From Bacillaceae bacterium OF18-1A (lineage in GTDB: Bacteria > Bacillota > Bacilli > Bacillales > Bacillaceae_G): a DNA stretch of 64,000 bases. The notes beneath the pieces are model-generated. The model did not search any database, had not been told where the DNA came from, and saw only the letters and a program-made list of their open reading frames with translations. Positions 27,681 to 36,500 of the stretch are shown here, piece by piece. Position 1 is the first letter of the stretch. Every line of letters starts with the position of its first letter. The translations under genes and the position numbers were made by a program. The stretch spans positions 558,001 through 622,000 of the forward strand of contig JAQEWB010000002.1 in assembly GCA_027694045.1 (NCBI GenBank), in the 5' to 3' direction.

Positions 27681-28226
27681 TCAAAAGAAAAAACCAACTT
27701 TGTCGTTGGCTTTTTCATATGCAATGGCTCCTTTTTCTTTTGCCAATTGCTGAAATGATTTTTTCGATTTCACAATCCACACTTTCGTTCCAATCGGAAT
27801 ACGATCAAATAAATATTCCACATCGTTTTTCTTCATTCTTATACACCCTTGTGAAATATACTTTCCAATTGAACTCGGCTGGTTTGTTCCATGTATTCCA
27901 TATTTACTTCCATCAGTTCCTCTTGCATTAAATCCCATCCACCTTGATCCAAGTGGATTTTTTGGTGAACCACCTGGAATATTCTTTGCAATATAGTACG
28001 GATCCTTTGCTTTCATTACGATATCAAAAGTTCCTTCTGGGGTTAACTCATTTGTTTTCCCCGTCGCTACAGGATAAATCTTTTGAATCTTTCCATCGTC
28101 AATATAAGCGAGTTTATTCGTCGCTTTATTTACAATAATGAAAGAGTCTCCAGCACGCGGATTATCACCAAGAGGCCAAATTGGAGATAGCGAAAGACAT
28201 AATATGAAAGAGAGAAGATACGGCAT
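27681..28226 (-). CDS. L,D-transpeptidase (YkuD domain)
   Basis: The 181-residue protein has a short N-terminal hydrophobic signal (1-18) and a YkuD catalytic domain (about 28-155). The domain carries the motif HGT at 112-114 and SQGCIRM with nucleophile Cys128. Such enzymes crosslink peptidoglycan between meso-diaminopimelate residues. No LysM domain is present, so wall targeting must depend on the catalytic domain alone. The last codons, NDKVGFFF, are encoded by a terminator hairpin. Confidence 0.9.
   Translation of the reverse strand: MPYLLSFILCLSLSPIWPLGDNPRAGDSFIIVNKATNKLAYIDDGKIQKIYPVATGKTNELTPEGTFDIVMKAKDPYYIAKNIPGGSPKNPLGSRWMGFNARGTDGSKYGIHGTNQPSSIGKYISQGCIRMKKNDVEYLFDRIPIGTKVWIVKSKKSFQQLAKEKGAIAYEKANDKVGFFF
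27688..27712 (-). terminator. Terminator embedded in the end of the transpeptidase gene
   Basis: GCCAAC, a GACAAA loop and GTTGG followed by six T lie before the TGA stop at 27683-27681. The hairpin and its T tract both sit inside the coding sequence. Confidence 0.65.
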
Positions 28227-28242
28227 AAATAATTCCTACCTT

Positions 28243-29211
28243 CTATATAAGTTCTTTTATATTATCCTTTCCCTTAAAGCGACTTTTAATGAGTAAATAT
28301 TGCTCCATTTCATACACAAGTTGAACAAGTTTCGCACGTATTTCAAATTCTTCACGCGTGACCGGTAACGGCATTTCTCTAAATAGCTCTCTCATTTCTT
28401 GAAGCTGCCTTAAAGAAATAACGCCCGTACTTTGAGGGCTAATGGCATTCCCAATATTTTCAACAACATCTGCAATCATATCAGCTTGTTCATATGTCCA
28501 TGATAAAGAAGCTGCTAATGGTATCATCCGCTCTAAAATTTCGAATTGTTGCATGCGCATATTAAAATAACGATAGTAATAGTCATCTTCTCGCATAAAT
28601 GCATTTTCAAGTTTCTTAAAGGATAAATCTCTTGCTTCATTTAACATGTTCTCAGTTTCAATGAGCTCTGCCCCGCTCCAACTACTTTCTCTATTTCGTA
28701 AATAAACAACCATTTCAAACAAAATCGTTTTAAAATTACTTTCTATTGTATCCTGATACTCTCTTAGCTTATTTTCACTGCTTGGCATATACATGTTCAC
28801 TAATAGAGCCACGCTAATTCCAATCGTTAATATAGCAATTTCATTTCCAACTATAAGCCATGTAATTTGCTTCAATGAATATAGATGCATGACAATAACG
28901 GAACTCGTGACAATACCTTCTTGAATTTTAAGCATCACTGCAGTCGGAATAAATGTAAGTAATAATACGCTAATTGCAAGTGGTGTATAGCCAATCGTTT
29001 CAAAAATACAAAACGCGAATATCATTGATAATACGCAAGCTAAAAAACGATGTAACGATACTTGAAGCGATTTACGCTTCGTATTTTGTACACATAATAT
29101 AACTAAAATACCCGCTGAACTATAAAATTCTAATCCTAATAACTGAGCAATAAAAACAGCTGCGCCTGTCCCTATTGCTGTTTTCACTGTACGGTATCCA
29201 ATTTTGAACAT
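28243..29211 (-). CDS. yqjA: Aromatic acid exporter/FUSC-family membrane protein (YqjA-like)
   Basis: I start at ATG 29211 (MFKIGYRTVKTAIGTG), with AGGAG 7 bases upstream, giving 322 residues. The N-terminal half has about five membrane helices, and the C-terminal half (about 140-322) is cytoplasmic and helical. That is the layout of the ArAE_1/DUF939 family and of B. subtilis YqjA, which also lies next to the art transporter. A transport role is inferred from the family, and the substrate is unknown. Confidence 0.88.
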   Translation of the reverse strand: MFKIGYRTVKTAIGTGAAVFIAQLLGLEFYSSAGILVILCVQNTKRKSLQVSLHRFLACVLSMIFAFCIFETIGYTPLAISVLLLTFIPTAVMLKIQEGIVTSSVIVMHLYSLKQITWLIVGNEIAILTIGISVALLVNMYMPSSENKLREYQDTIESNFKTILFEMVVYLRNRESSWSGAELIETENMLNEARDLSFKKLENAFMREDDYYYRYFNMRMQQFEILERMIPLAASLSWTYEQADMIADVVENIGNAISPQSTGVISLRQLQEMRELFREMPLPVTREEFEIRAKLVQLVYEMEQYLLIKSRFKGKDNIKELI

Positions 29212-29252
29212 AGCATTGCTCCTATATGTATAAACGTATTTACAACCAGTAT

Positions 29253-29283
29253 AAAAAAAGGATGACACAATGTCATCCTTTTC
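29253..29283 (-). terminator. Terminator of the artPQR operon
   Basis: On the minus strand AAAAGGATGACA, loop TTG, TGTCATCC and seven T form a strong rho-independent terminator. Confidence 0.93.
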
Positions 29284-29311
29284 TACTTATTATTCACGTA
29301 ACCTTTACATA

Positions 29312-30034
29312 TTACAATATTTTTTGTAAAAATTGTTGCGCACGTTCACTTTTTGGTGCCGCAAAAAATTCTTCTGGCTTACTATCTTCTACAAGTTTTC
29401 CACCGTCTAAAAAGAGAACACGATCTGCCACTTCTTTTGCAAATCCCATTTCATGTGTAACAATCGCCATTGTCATTCCTGTCGTCACTAATGATTTCAT
29501 AACTTCTAACACTTCTTTCACCATCTCTGGATCTAGTGCTGATGTCGGTTCATCAAATAACATTACTTCTGGTTCCATTGCTAACGCTCTTGCAATTGCT
29601 ACACGTTGCTTTTGTCCTCCCGAAAGACGATTCGGATACGTATCTTTTTTATCTAATAAGCCGACCTTTTCTAACAGTTTTTCGGCTTTCTTTTCGGCTT
29701 CTTGTTTCGTTACTCCTTTTACATTTATAGGAGCATACGTAATATTTTCTAATACGGTCATATGAGGAAATAGGTGGAAATGCTGAAATACCATTCCGAC
29801 ATTTTCACGAACGTGCATAATATTCGTTTTTGGATTTGTTACTTCTTCCGTCCCAATCCAAATGTGACCATTTGTCGGTGCTTCTAACACATTCATACAA
29901 CGTAAAAATGTTGATTTCCCTGATCCCGACGGTCCGATAATTGCAACGACTTCTCCTTTTTCAATCGTTGTTGTAATGCCTTTTAACACTTCGTTTTTCC
30001 CAAATGATTTATGAAGGTTTTCAACTTTAATCAC
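29312..30034 (-). CDS. artR: Arginine ABC transporter, ATP-binding protein
   Basis: The 240-residue ATPase has Walker [10 protein letters not shown] (33-41), the LSGGQKQR signature (about 136-143) and Walker [13 protein letters not shown], typical of polar amino-acid importers. It overlaps the end of the permease gene by 8 bases. Together with ArtP and ArtQ it forms a high-affinity arginine uptake system, corresponding to B. subtilis yqiXYZ. Confidence 0.95.
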   Translation of the reverse strand: MIKVENLHKSFGKNEVLKGITTTIEKGEVVAIIGPSGSGKSTFLRCMNVLEAPTNGHIWIGTEEVTNPKTNIMHVRENVGMVFQHFHLFPHMTVLENITYAPINVKGVTKQEAEKKAEKLLEKVGLLDKKDTYPNRLSGGQKQRVAIARALAMEPEVMLFDEPTSALDPEMVKEVLEVMKSLVTTGMTMAIVTHEMGFAKEVADRVLFLDGGKLVEDSKPEEFFAAPKSERAQQFLQKIL

Positions 30035-30686
30035 TTTTCTTCATTCTCCCTTCAATTGCTTTCCCAACTAATGTAAGAATAATGACTAGCATATAATAGA
30101 TTAATCCAACAAAAAGTAATGGCTCAAGATATTTAAACGTTTCACCGCCTACGATGTAAGCACGGCGCATTAAATCCGTCGCACCTATTACTGTTACTAC
30201 AGCCGATTCTTTCGTAAGTGTCGCAAACTCGTTCACAAGTGCTGGTAATATATTTTTTAAAGCTTGAGGAAAAATGATATTTCGCATCATTTTTCCGTAT
30301 GGAATTCCTAAAGCCATCGCCGCTTCTGTTTGTCCTTTATCAACCGCTTGAATACCCGCACGGATGACTTCCGACATATATGCACCTGAATTCAAACTAA
30401 ATGCTAGTACAGCTGCTAAAAATGCCGGTATTTCATAACCAATTATTTGCGGGACACCGAAATAAATAATCATTAATTGCAATACAAGTGGTGTACCACG
30501 AAAAATTGACGTATAAAGATCTGCTACTATATTTAACGCTCGTATTCTAGCAATTTTACAAAGTGCTAGTAGCGTTCCTAATATAAATCCTGCCACAGCT
30601 GATGCTGCTACAATTTTTAAAGTAACTTCTAAACCTTTTAATATATATGGTATTGAAGGCGTAATTGCCGAAAAATCTAAATTCAT
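30027..30686 (-). CDS. artQ: Arginine ABC transporter, permease
   Basis: The polytopic permease has about five helices and the cytoplasmic EAA loop ([26 protein letters not shown]) that contacts the ATPase. I start at [10 protein letters not shown] (30686, 219 residues), where GAGGGG is about 10 bases upstream; ATG 30695 is also possible but lies too close to that site. It lies between the binding-protein and ATPase genes. Confidence 0.93.
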   Translation of the reverse strand: MNLDFSAITPSIPYILKGLEVTLKIVAASAVAGFILGTLLALCKIARIRALNIVADLYTSIFRGTPLVLQLMIIYFGVPQIIGYEIPAFLAAVLAFSLNSGAYMSEVIRAGIQAVDKGQTEAAMALGIPYGKMMRNIIFPQALKNILPALVNEFATLTKESAVVTVIGATDLMRRAYIVGGETFKYLEPLLFVGLIYYMLVIILTLVGKAIEGRMKKSD

Positions 30687-30722
30687 CTTTTTCATTCCCC
30701 TCACAGAAAAGTGAAAGGCAGC

Positions 30723-31502
30723 TTATTTTCCGCTGCCAAACCATTTCTTCACTAATTTATCCATTTCTCCATTCTCTTGCATTTTCTTAATTACTTTATT
30801 AAATTCTTCTGTTTTATCACTGTTTTTCGGAAGAGCAATTGCTGATCCTACTTCTTCTGGTGCTTCTTTAATTTCAATTCCTTGTAAGTCTTTCATTTTT
30901 TCTAAATAATTTTTAGCAACTGTGTCTTCTATAATTGCAGCGTCAAAACGACCCGCTTTAATTTCTTGTACGATTTCTGGTATACGGTCACGTCCTTCAA
31001 CATTGAAATCGACTTGTTTTTTAAATTCTGCTGCTTTCTCTTCTTGAATAGATCCTGTTTGTACCCCTACCTTTTTCCCTTTTAAATCCTCTACAGATTT
31101 AATGTTAGAATCCTTTTTAGAAACGACCATGTTTTTAGCAACAAAATAAATATCTGTGAAATCAACATTATTTTTACGCTCTGCAGTTGGCGTCATACCC
31201 GCCATTACGAAATCAACTTTTCCTGAGCTAAGAGATGCTAATAAACCACCAAAATCCATATCTTTCACTTTCACTTCATAACCAAGTTCTTTTCCGATAT
31301 ATTTAGCAACATCAACATCAAAGCCAATAATTTCATCACTCTTTGAAGCTTCTACGTATTCATACGGTTTATAATCTGCTGAAGTCCCCATAACAAGTAC
31401 TTTTTTATTTTTGTCAGTAGCCTTTTCTTCCCCTTTACTACAAGCACTGAACATACTTACAATTAAAATAAGTGCAAACGATATTGATAATAACTTCTTC
31501 AT
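30723..31502 (-). CDS. artP: Arginine ABC transporter, substrate-binding lipoprotein
   Basis: The 259-residue lipoprotein has a signal peptide ending in the lipobox FSAC (Cys21), then a type II periplasmic-binding-protein domain with the GFDVDVAKYIGKELG segment. It captures arginine or a related cationic amino acid outside the membrane. It is first in the operon and has an ARG-box-like operator and a good promoter upstream. Confidence 0.94.
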   Translation of the reverse strand: MKKLLSISFALILIVSMFSACSKGEEKATDKNKKVLVMGTSADYKPYEYVEASKSDEIIGFDVDVAKYIGKELGYEVKVKDMDFGGLLASLSSGKVDFVMAGMTPTAERKNNVDFTDIYFVAKNMVVSKKDSNIKSVEDLKGKKVGVQTGSIQEEKAAEFKKQVDFNVEGRDRIPEIVQEIKAGRFDAAIIEDTVAKNYLEKMKDLQGIEIKEAPEEVGSAIALPKNSDKTEEFNKVIKKMQENGEMDKLVKKWFGSGK

Positions 31503-31540
31503 CTTTCTTCCCCCTAATGATGTATATTTAAAACTTTTAT

Positions 31541-31554
31541 AGAATATTTATTCG
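31541..31554 (-). promoter_or_regulatory. ARG-box-like operator of artPQR
   Basis: CGAATAAATATTCT on the minus strand matches TGAAT-wwww-ATTCA at 12 of 14 positions with an intact GAAT/ATTC core. It begins 8 bases downstream of the -10, where bound ArgR/AhrC would block transcription. Confidence 0.65.
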
Positions 31555-31562
31555 ATGTTTGT

Positions 31563-31591
31563 ATTGTATCAGTAGTTTCATTTTTATGCAA
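31563..31591 (-). promoter_or_regulatory. Promoter of artPQR
   Basis: On the minus strand TTGCAT (31591-31586), a 17-base spacer and TACAAT (31568-31563) form a good vegetative promoter, about 60 bases upstream of artP. Confidence 0.78.
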
Positions 31592-31701
31592 TATATAAAA
31601 TAAAAATAAATAAAATAACATTATTAACCACAATATCCATGCATAAAATAATGCATAATTGAAATCACCAATATATATTTCGTCTTTTGGAATAGTAAAT
31701 A

Positions 31702-31744
31702 AAAAAAGCGGTACGCCCACTTCATCGTGGATGTACCGCCTTTT
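31702..31744 (-). terminator. Terminator of brxB
   Basis: On the minus strand GGCGGTAC and GTACCGC pair, with CCAC/GTGG extending the stem, followed by seven T. It lies 8 bases after the brxB stop. Confidence 0.9.
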
Positions 31745-31751
31745 CACTTAT

Positions 31752-32186
31752 TTAAAGTTCTTCACAATTATCTTCGAAATACGTTTGTAGTTTCGCGATG
31801 ACTTGCATCGGTTCATGACCTTCAATTTCATGACGCTCTACCATCGTTACAATTTTCCCATCTTTTAATAATGCAAATGATGGAGATGAAGGTGGATACC
31901 CTTCAAAATATTCACGAGCTCTTGCTGTTGCTTCTTTATCTTGACCGGCAAATACCGTCACAAGATGGTTAGGACGTTTATCATAATGTACGGAATGCGC
32001 AGCAGCAGGACGAGCAATACCACCTGCACAACCACATACTGAGTTTACCATTACAAGTGTTGTTCCATTTCTTTTAAACGCTTCATCTACTGCTTCCGGC
32101 GTCGTCAATTCTGTATATCCAGCAGAGACAATCTCTTCACGCGCTTGGCGGACAACATCATTCATAAAAAAGTTAAAGTTAATCAA
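31752..32186 (-). CDS. brxB: Bacilliredoxin BrxB (YqiW-like)
   Basis: BrxB removes bacillithiol from protein disulfides after oxidative stress. The 144-residue protein is a thioredoxin-like DUF1094 member with the CGC motif at residues 51-53 ([10 protein letters not shown]). The start is a TTG at 32186 with GAGGAGGG 6-7 bases upstream; the first ATG (32165) has no ribosome site. A palindrome overlaps its promoter. It sits between art and the Nudix gene, as yqiW does in B. subtilis. Confidence 0.94.
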   Translation of the reverse strand: MINFNFFMNDVVRQAREEIVSAGYTELTTPEAVDEAFKRNGTTLVMVNSVCGCAGGIARPAAAHSVHYDKRPNHLVTVFAGQDKEATARAREYFEGYPPSSPSFALLKDGKIVTMVERHEIEGHEPMQVIAKLQTYFEDNCEEL

Positions 32187-32217
32187 TCTTTTCCCTCCTC
32201 TAAATCTACCTATTTGT

Positions 32218-32247
32218 ATCTTACCAGTTAATGTTTGTGAAATACAA
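32218..32247 (-). promoter_or_regulatory. Candidate promoter of brxB
   Basis: TTGTAT (32247-32242) and TAAGAT (32223-32218) on the minus strand are separated by 18 bases. The -35 lies inside a perfect palindrome. Confidence 0.55.
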
Positions 32248-32265
32248 GTAAGTTTACTTGTATTT
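32240..32265. promoter_or_regulatory. Perfect 12-base-arm palindrome at the brxB promoter
   Basis: AAATACAAGTAA and TTACTTGTATTT flank two bases. The palindrome covers the -35 hexamer of the candidate brxB promoter, so it looks like an operator for a dimeric repressor. I cannot assign the regulator from the sequence. Confidence 0.6.
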
Positions 32266-32273
32266 GGGCAGAG

Positions 32274-32307
32274 AAAAGGTGTTAGAGCCGTGCTCTAACA
32301 CCTTTTT
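32274..32307 (-). terminator. Terminator of the Nudix gene
   Basis: AAAAGGTGTTAGAG pairs with CTCTAACACCTTTT around a 5-base loop. It lies beside the Nudix stop codon. Confidence 0.9.
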
Positions 32308-32308
32308 G

Positions 32309-32767
32309 TCACTTTTCCATAACCTTCATATATTCAGCAATCATTTTTTTATGTGATCCTACAATGTAGTCAGGCAGTTCTGTTACTGGGAAGAATTTAA
32401 GCTGAACTGCTTCTTCTTTATTCATAACAAAATCCCCTTCGTATTCATCCGTATAATAGGCGGTTGTTACAGATTGAAATTCATCACCGTTTGCTAATTT
32501 TGTAAAGTAGTTCGCTCCAGAAAATACATTGATTAGTCGCAAGTTCTTCACTTTTATTCCTGTCTCTTCATATACTTCACGATAAGCTGTTTCTTCTGGT
32601 GATTCCCCAAGCTCCATTAATCCACCAGGTAGCCCCCATTTTCCGTACGGCTCTGTTCTTTGCTGTAATAATACATATCCATTTTCATTTATAACAAGTA
32701 CAACAGCACCAACTAAAATTAAAGGGCGATGACCAACTATTTTTCGTAATTCTTCTACATATCCCAC
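32309..32767 (-). CDS. Nudix hydrolase
   Basis: I start it at GTG 32767 (MGYVEELRKIVG), because GGAGG lies 7 bases upstream; the ATG at 32794 has no site. This gives 152 residues. The Nudix box GGLMELGESPEETAYREVYE continues into ETGI and has all catalytic Glu residues. The family cleaves nucleoside diphosphates linked to another group. The substrate is unknown; the N-terminal YVEELRKIVGHRPLI is typical of a common Bacillus subgroup. Confidence 0.92.
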   Translation of the reverse strand: MGYVEELRKIVGHRPLILVGAVVLVINENGYVLLQQRTEPYGKWGLPGGLMELGESPEETAYREVYEETGIKVKNLRLINVFSGANYFTKLANGDEFQSVTTAYYTDEYEGDFVMNKEEAVQLKFFPVTELPDYIVGSHKKMIAEYMKVMEK

Positions 32768-32837
32768 CGTCTCGCCTCCTTTTTCGTTGTCCACACTATT
32801 GTATCATATGTACGAAACGACAAAATGCGTATATTTT

Positions 32838-33542
32838 TCATTTTTTTAACAAAATATTTATTTTATATGTTTCATCTACTGTAGCTAACAGAATGGATTC
32901 GATCTCTGTATTCTTCTCTAGAAACTCCTTCGCCCACTCTTCTGTTTTTCCTAATAAAGCAAGTACATCTTTTTGCACTCTACCATCCTTCACTAAAATA
33001 AAAGCAATTGGAGATCTTTTTCCCGCCACTTTAAGATCATGGCGTGAAACTGTTTCATATTCTGGATATTGGAAAATAGAAACGACACCACTTGCTTCCC
33101 ATAACGCTAACTTTATCGTTTGAATATCACTCACATTTTGCACACGTAGTTCTGAAAATAAATATTCCGTCGTAATTCTCGCTTTTTTCAAATTGCTAAA
33201 ATCAATGGAACCATTATGTATAAGAATGATAGGTGCAGGCTCTAAAAAACGTCTCCATCTATCCCATTTCAACATTAAAACGGAGCTTATAATATGAAGT
33301 ACAACGAGTATAAATGTTGTAATCATAGAGCCAAGTAATCCAACTTTCTCATCAGATAACGCATTAGAAATATTCCCACCAAGCAATAACACTAATACAA
33401 CATCTAAAAAACGAAGTTGTGCAATTGACCTTTGTCCCATCGCTTTTGCAACTAAAATTAAAAATATATAAGCTATAATAGCTCGAATAATCCATTCACT
33501 ATTAGAAAGATGCCGGGCTCCTTCAAAAATATGCATATGCAT
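32838..33542 (-). CDS. YetF/DUF421-family membrane protein
   Basis: The 234-residue protein has two to three N-terminal membrane helices, with the conserved segments KAMGQRSIAQLRFLD and LLLGGNISNALSD. A cytoplasmic DUF421 domain follows (about 100-234). The start at 33542 follows AAGGAG; the earlier frame to 33563 lacks a site. The family includes YetF, YrbG and germination-associated YetF-like proteins. No biochemical role can be assigned from the sequence. Confidence 0.88.
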   Translation of the reverse strand: MHMHIFEGARHLSNSEWIIRAIIAYIFLILVAKAMGQRSIAQLRFLDVVLVLLLGGNISNALSDEKVGLLGSMITTFILVVLHIISSVLMLKWDRWRRFLEPAPIILIHNGSIDFSNLKKARITTEYLFSELRVQNVSDIQTIKLALWEASGVVSIFQYPEYETVSRHDLKVAGKRSPIAFILVKDGRVQKDVLALLGKTEEWAKEFLEKNTEIESILLATVDETYKINILLKK

Positions 33543-33612
33543 CCATTTGCACTCCTTACCCATCCAAAACTACAAGTCTGTTTTAGTTTGCGACGTTTAA
33601 GAGCATATATGT

Positions 33613-33650
33613 AAAAAAGCTAGTTCGTTTAAAAACGAACTAGCTTTTTT
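33613..33650 (-). terminator. Hairpin terminator after the FtsW/RodA gene
   Basis: Perfect 18-base arms (AAAAAAGCTAGTTCGTTT and its complement) are joined by AA. It is 1 base past the stop of the minus-strand gene. Confidence 0.92.
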
Positions 33651-34827
33651 ACTTAACTGAAAACATATATTTTTTGTACGTTTTCCGTACGGATAATATG
33701 AGCCCCATCATAATCATGTTGGAGAATAAGGAACTTCCTCCATATGATAAAAATGGTAATGCAATACCTTTTACAGGCATTAATCCAACAATCATACCGA
33801 TGTTTTGGAATATTTGAACCGTCAATATACCAATTGATCCCGCACATAATAATGTACCAAATAAGTTATCAGCAGAATAACCGATAATAATTGTTCTGTA
33901 TAGAAGTAATAAGAACAAGAACACAACTAACGCCGCTACTATAAACCCGCCTTCTTCGGCAATTGTAGCGAAAATAAAGTCAGTATGTTTCTCTGGGATA
34001 TAAACATTTCCCTCGCCGAATCCTTTTCCTTCCATACCTCCGCTACCTACAGCTAAAATCGATTGCTGCGTTTGATAGCCTTGATCTGTATGCTCAAATG
34101 GATCTAACCAACCTAAAATACGTGATTGTTGGTGAGGTTTTAGTAAAGTAACTAAATTGTTAAAGAAGAAATCCTCATACCTTACGTAAATAAATATTAA
34201 CGTAGATAATATAGTCACCGGAATGACTGTACATAAGGCTATCAACTTCTTTTGAATACCAGACATAAATAAAATACATGCAATCCCAGCAGCGTATAAA
34301 AACACCATACCTGTATCTGGTTGGCTATATACAACAGCAATAGGTGGGAGGGATACTAGCATAATTTTACCTACTAATTTCAAATCCGTTTGGAATGTCC
34401 TTGCCATATACTGTGCATTATGTTTCACTGCTATACTTGCTACTACGAGAAGCAATGCAATTTTGAAAAACTCCGACGGCTGAATTTGTCCAACTAACGG
34501 AAAAACAAACCATCTTTTTGCACCTAATTTTTCAGGTGTGAAAGAGGAAACCGGTAGTATTTTCAACAGTATAAGTGAAGCAAATCCAACGATATACAGT
34601 GGCCAAGACAATTTTTGTAATTGATCTAAGTCAATGCTTGCAACGAGCAATAACAATATAGCTCCAATTATGTAGTTCAAACCTTGTTTCATAGCAAAGT
34701 TTGCATCTCCATATTGTCCGGTTTGCTGACTGCTATATATAGCAGTTATACTTATAACACAAAATGCACACAAAATTAAAATTAATTTTACATCTAAACT
34801 TTTTAAAAACTCGGTACTTCTTTTCAT
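33649..34827 (-). CDS. FtsW/RodA/SpoVE-family protein (SEDS glycosyltransferase)
   Basis: The 392-residue protein has about ten membrane helices, GAKRWFVF and QPSEFFKIALL in the middle, EHTDFIFATIAEEGG, and the final PFLSYGGSSL signature of SEDS proteins. SEDS proteins polymerise lipid II into glycan strands. The KDG/HTDF type and length are closest to RodA-like paralogues used in elongation, but FtsW cannot be excluded. The ATG at 34827 has AGGAGG upstream. It is a single-gene unit. Confidence 0.9.
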   Translation of the reverse strand: MKRSTEFLKSLDVKLILILCAFCVISITAIYSSQQTGQYGDANFAMKQGLNYIIGAILLLLVASIDLDQLQKLSWPLYIVGFASLILLKILPVSSFTPEKLGAKRWFVFPLVGQIQPSEFFKIALLLVVASIAVKHNAQYMARTFQTDLKLVGKIMLVSLPPIAVVYSQPDTGMVFLYAAGIACILFMSGIQKKLIALCTVIPVTILSTLIFIYVRYEDFFFNNLVTLLKPHQQSRILGWLDPFEHTDQGYQTQQSILAVGSGGMEGKGFGEGNVYIPEKHTDFIFATIAEEGGFIVAALVVFLFLLLLYRTIIIGYSADNLFGTLLCAGSIGILTVQIFQNIGMIVGLMPVKGIALPFLSYGGSSLFSNMIMMGLILSVRKTYKKYMFSVK

Positions 34828-34845
34828 GACATCCTCCTGAAACAT

Positions 34846-35137
34846 TGTTACAGCAAAATAAAAAACCAGGAGTCAACATTCTTCATGTTTTGACGACTGA
34901 TTACACATTATCTATAAAACACTTATATAGAATAACTCTCTTTTTCATACAATACAATATATTATACTACAGTTTCATCAGTAAGATTTGCCAAAAAAAT
35001 TATTCTTTTTTTATTTTATATCTATATACCATATATCAGCAATGTATTTTCATAAATTCCTAATACATAACCGTTCATTGTAAGATTAATGGGAAAAGTA
35101 TTGTACATGTAGGATGTGGCTGAAGACATGAGATAAT
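34846..35137. other. AT-rich intergenic region with no gene seen
   Basis: About 290 bases between the SEDS gene and the bkd operon terminator. The frames are short and stop-rich. I see no RNA element or repeat, and only promoter-like AT-rich sequence for the minus-strand SEDS gene. Confidence 0.5.
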
Positions 35138-35163
35138 AAAAAGCTCGCGTAAGCGAGCTTTTT
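35138..35163 (-). terminator. Terminator of the bkd operon
   Basis: AAAAAGCTCGC, loop GTAA, GCGAGCTTTTT. It lies 3 bases beyond the bkdB stop codon. Confidence 0.95.
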
Positions 35164-35165
35164 AC

Positions 35166-36485
35166 TTAATATACAGATGTATTATTTTCTGACGTATTTT
35201 CTAAAATTTCTTTTACACGTCCTAAGAACTTACCACAAATTAGGCCATCAAGTACACGGTGATCAAGTGATAGACATAAGTTAACCATGTCACGAGCACC
35301 AAACATGCCATTATCCATAATGACTGGGCGTTTTACAATTGATTCAACTTGTAAAATAGCCGCTTGTGGATAATTAATAATACCCATAGATTGAACAGAA
35401 CCAAATGATCCCGTGTTATTAATTGTAAATGTTCCACCTTGCATTTCGTCCGCTTTTAACGATTTCGTGCGTACTTTTCCTGCAAGTTCTGTAATTTCAC
35501 GAGCGATACCTTTAATTGTTTTCTCGTCCGCTTGCTTAATTACTGGTACAAATAGTTCGTCCTCTGTTGCAACAGCGATTGAAAGGTTAATATCTTTCTT
35601 CTGAACGATTTTATCGCCAGCCCACATTGAATTAATTTGAGGGTATTCTTTTAACGCTTGTGCTACTGCTTTTACGAAGAAAGCAAAGAACGTTAAGTTA
35701 AAGCCTTCGCGCTTTTTGAAATCACCTTTAATTGAATTACGGTATGACACAAGATTTGTCACATCTACTTCAATCATCATCCAAGCGTGTGGCGCTTCGT
35801 GTTTACTACGTAACATGTTCGCTGCGATTGCTTTACGCACACCTGTTACTGGAATTTCGATATCGCCAGGCATTGTTGGTACAGAAACTGGTTTTGGTGC
35901 TTCTGCCTTTGGTGCCGCTGTTACTACTGATGCTGATTTTGGTGCTTCTGGACGCGCTGCTACTGCTACCGCTTCTTCTTTTTTCGCACCTACTTGTGGA
36001 ATATTTCCAGATTCCACTAATTTTAAAATATCTTTACGAGTGATACGACCATTTGCTCCCGTACCTTCTACTAAATCTAAATCAACGTTATGCTCACCCG
36101 CAAGTTTTAATACCGCTGGTGAAAAACGTGGTTTTCCATCAGTTGGTTGTTTTACTTTCGGTGCTTTGTCAGCAGTAGTTACTTCTGCCTTTGGTTCTTC
36201 TTTCGTTTTTTCCTCAACAGCTGTTGCTGCTACTTCATCTGCGCCCTCTACTTGAATGACACAAACAACTTCACCTACAGCTAACGTATCGCCTTCACCA
36301 GCGATTAACTCTTTCACAATACCAGTGAAAGAAGATGGTACTTCTGCATTTACTTTATCAGTCATTACTTCTGCAAGCGGATCGTACTTATTTACGTGAT
36401 CGCCAACATTAACGAGCCATTTACTAATTGTGCCCTCTGTAACGCTCTCCCCGAGCTGAGGCATTGTAATATTTTCTACAGCCAT
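35166..36485 (-). CDS. bkdB: Branched-chain 2-oxoacid dehydrogenase, E2 acyltransferase
   Basis: BkdB transfers the acyl group from E1 to CoA through a swinging lipoyl arm. The 439-residue protein has one N-terminal lipoyl domain (lysine in MTDKVNAE, Lys44) and an Ala/Pro/Glu-rich linker. A peripheral-subunit-binding domain follows around 120-155 (FSPAVLKLAGEH), and then a second Ala/Pro-rich linker and the catalytic domain ending with DHRVLDG near 408. It is the last gene of the bkd operon. Confidence 0.95.
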   Translation of the reverse strand: MAVENITMPQLGESVTEGTISKWLVNVGDHVNKYDPLAEVMTDKVNAEVPSSFTGIVKELIAGEGDTLAVGEVVCVIQVEGADEVAATAVEEKTKEEPKAEVTTADKAPKVKQPTDGKPRFSPAVLKLAGEHNVDLDLVEGTGANGRITRKDILKLVESGNIPQVGAKKEEAVAVAARPEAPKSASVVTAAPKAEAPKPVSVPTMPGDIEIPVTGVRKAIAANMLRSKHEAPHAWMMIEVDVTNLVSYRNSIKGDFKKREGFNLTFFAFFVKAVAQALKEYPQINSMWAGDKIVQKKDINLSIAVATEDELFVPVIKQADEKTIKGIAREITELAGKVRTKSLKADEMQGGTFTINNTGSFGSVQSMGIINYPQAAILQVESIVKRPVIMDNGMFGARDMVNLCLSLDHRVLDGLICGKFLGRVKEILENTSENNTSVY

Positions 36486-36500
36486 GTATAGTCCCCCCGA

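Noticed and set aside
31514-31747. A 77-codon minus-strand frame between artP and brxB
   Set aside because: Its start lies in the brxB terminator and its body covers the artP promoter and ARG-box-like site. A hydrophobic stretch is present, but no start with a ribosome site supports it.
34870-35137. Possible small RNA upstream of the SEDS gene
   Set aside because: No terminator on the right strand apart from the bkd one, and no conserved motif.
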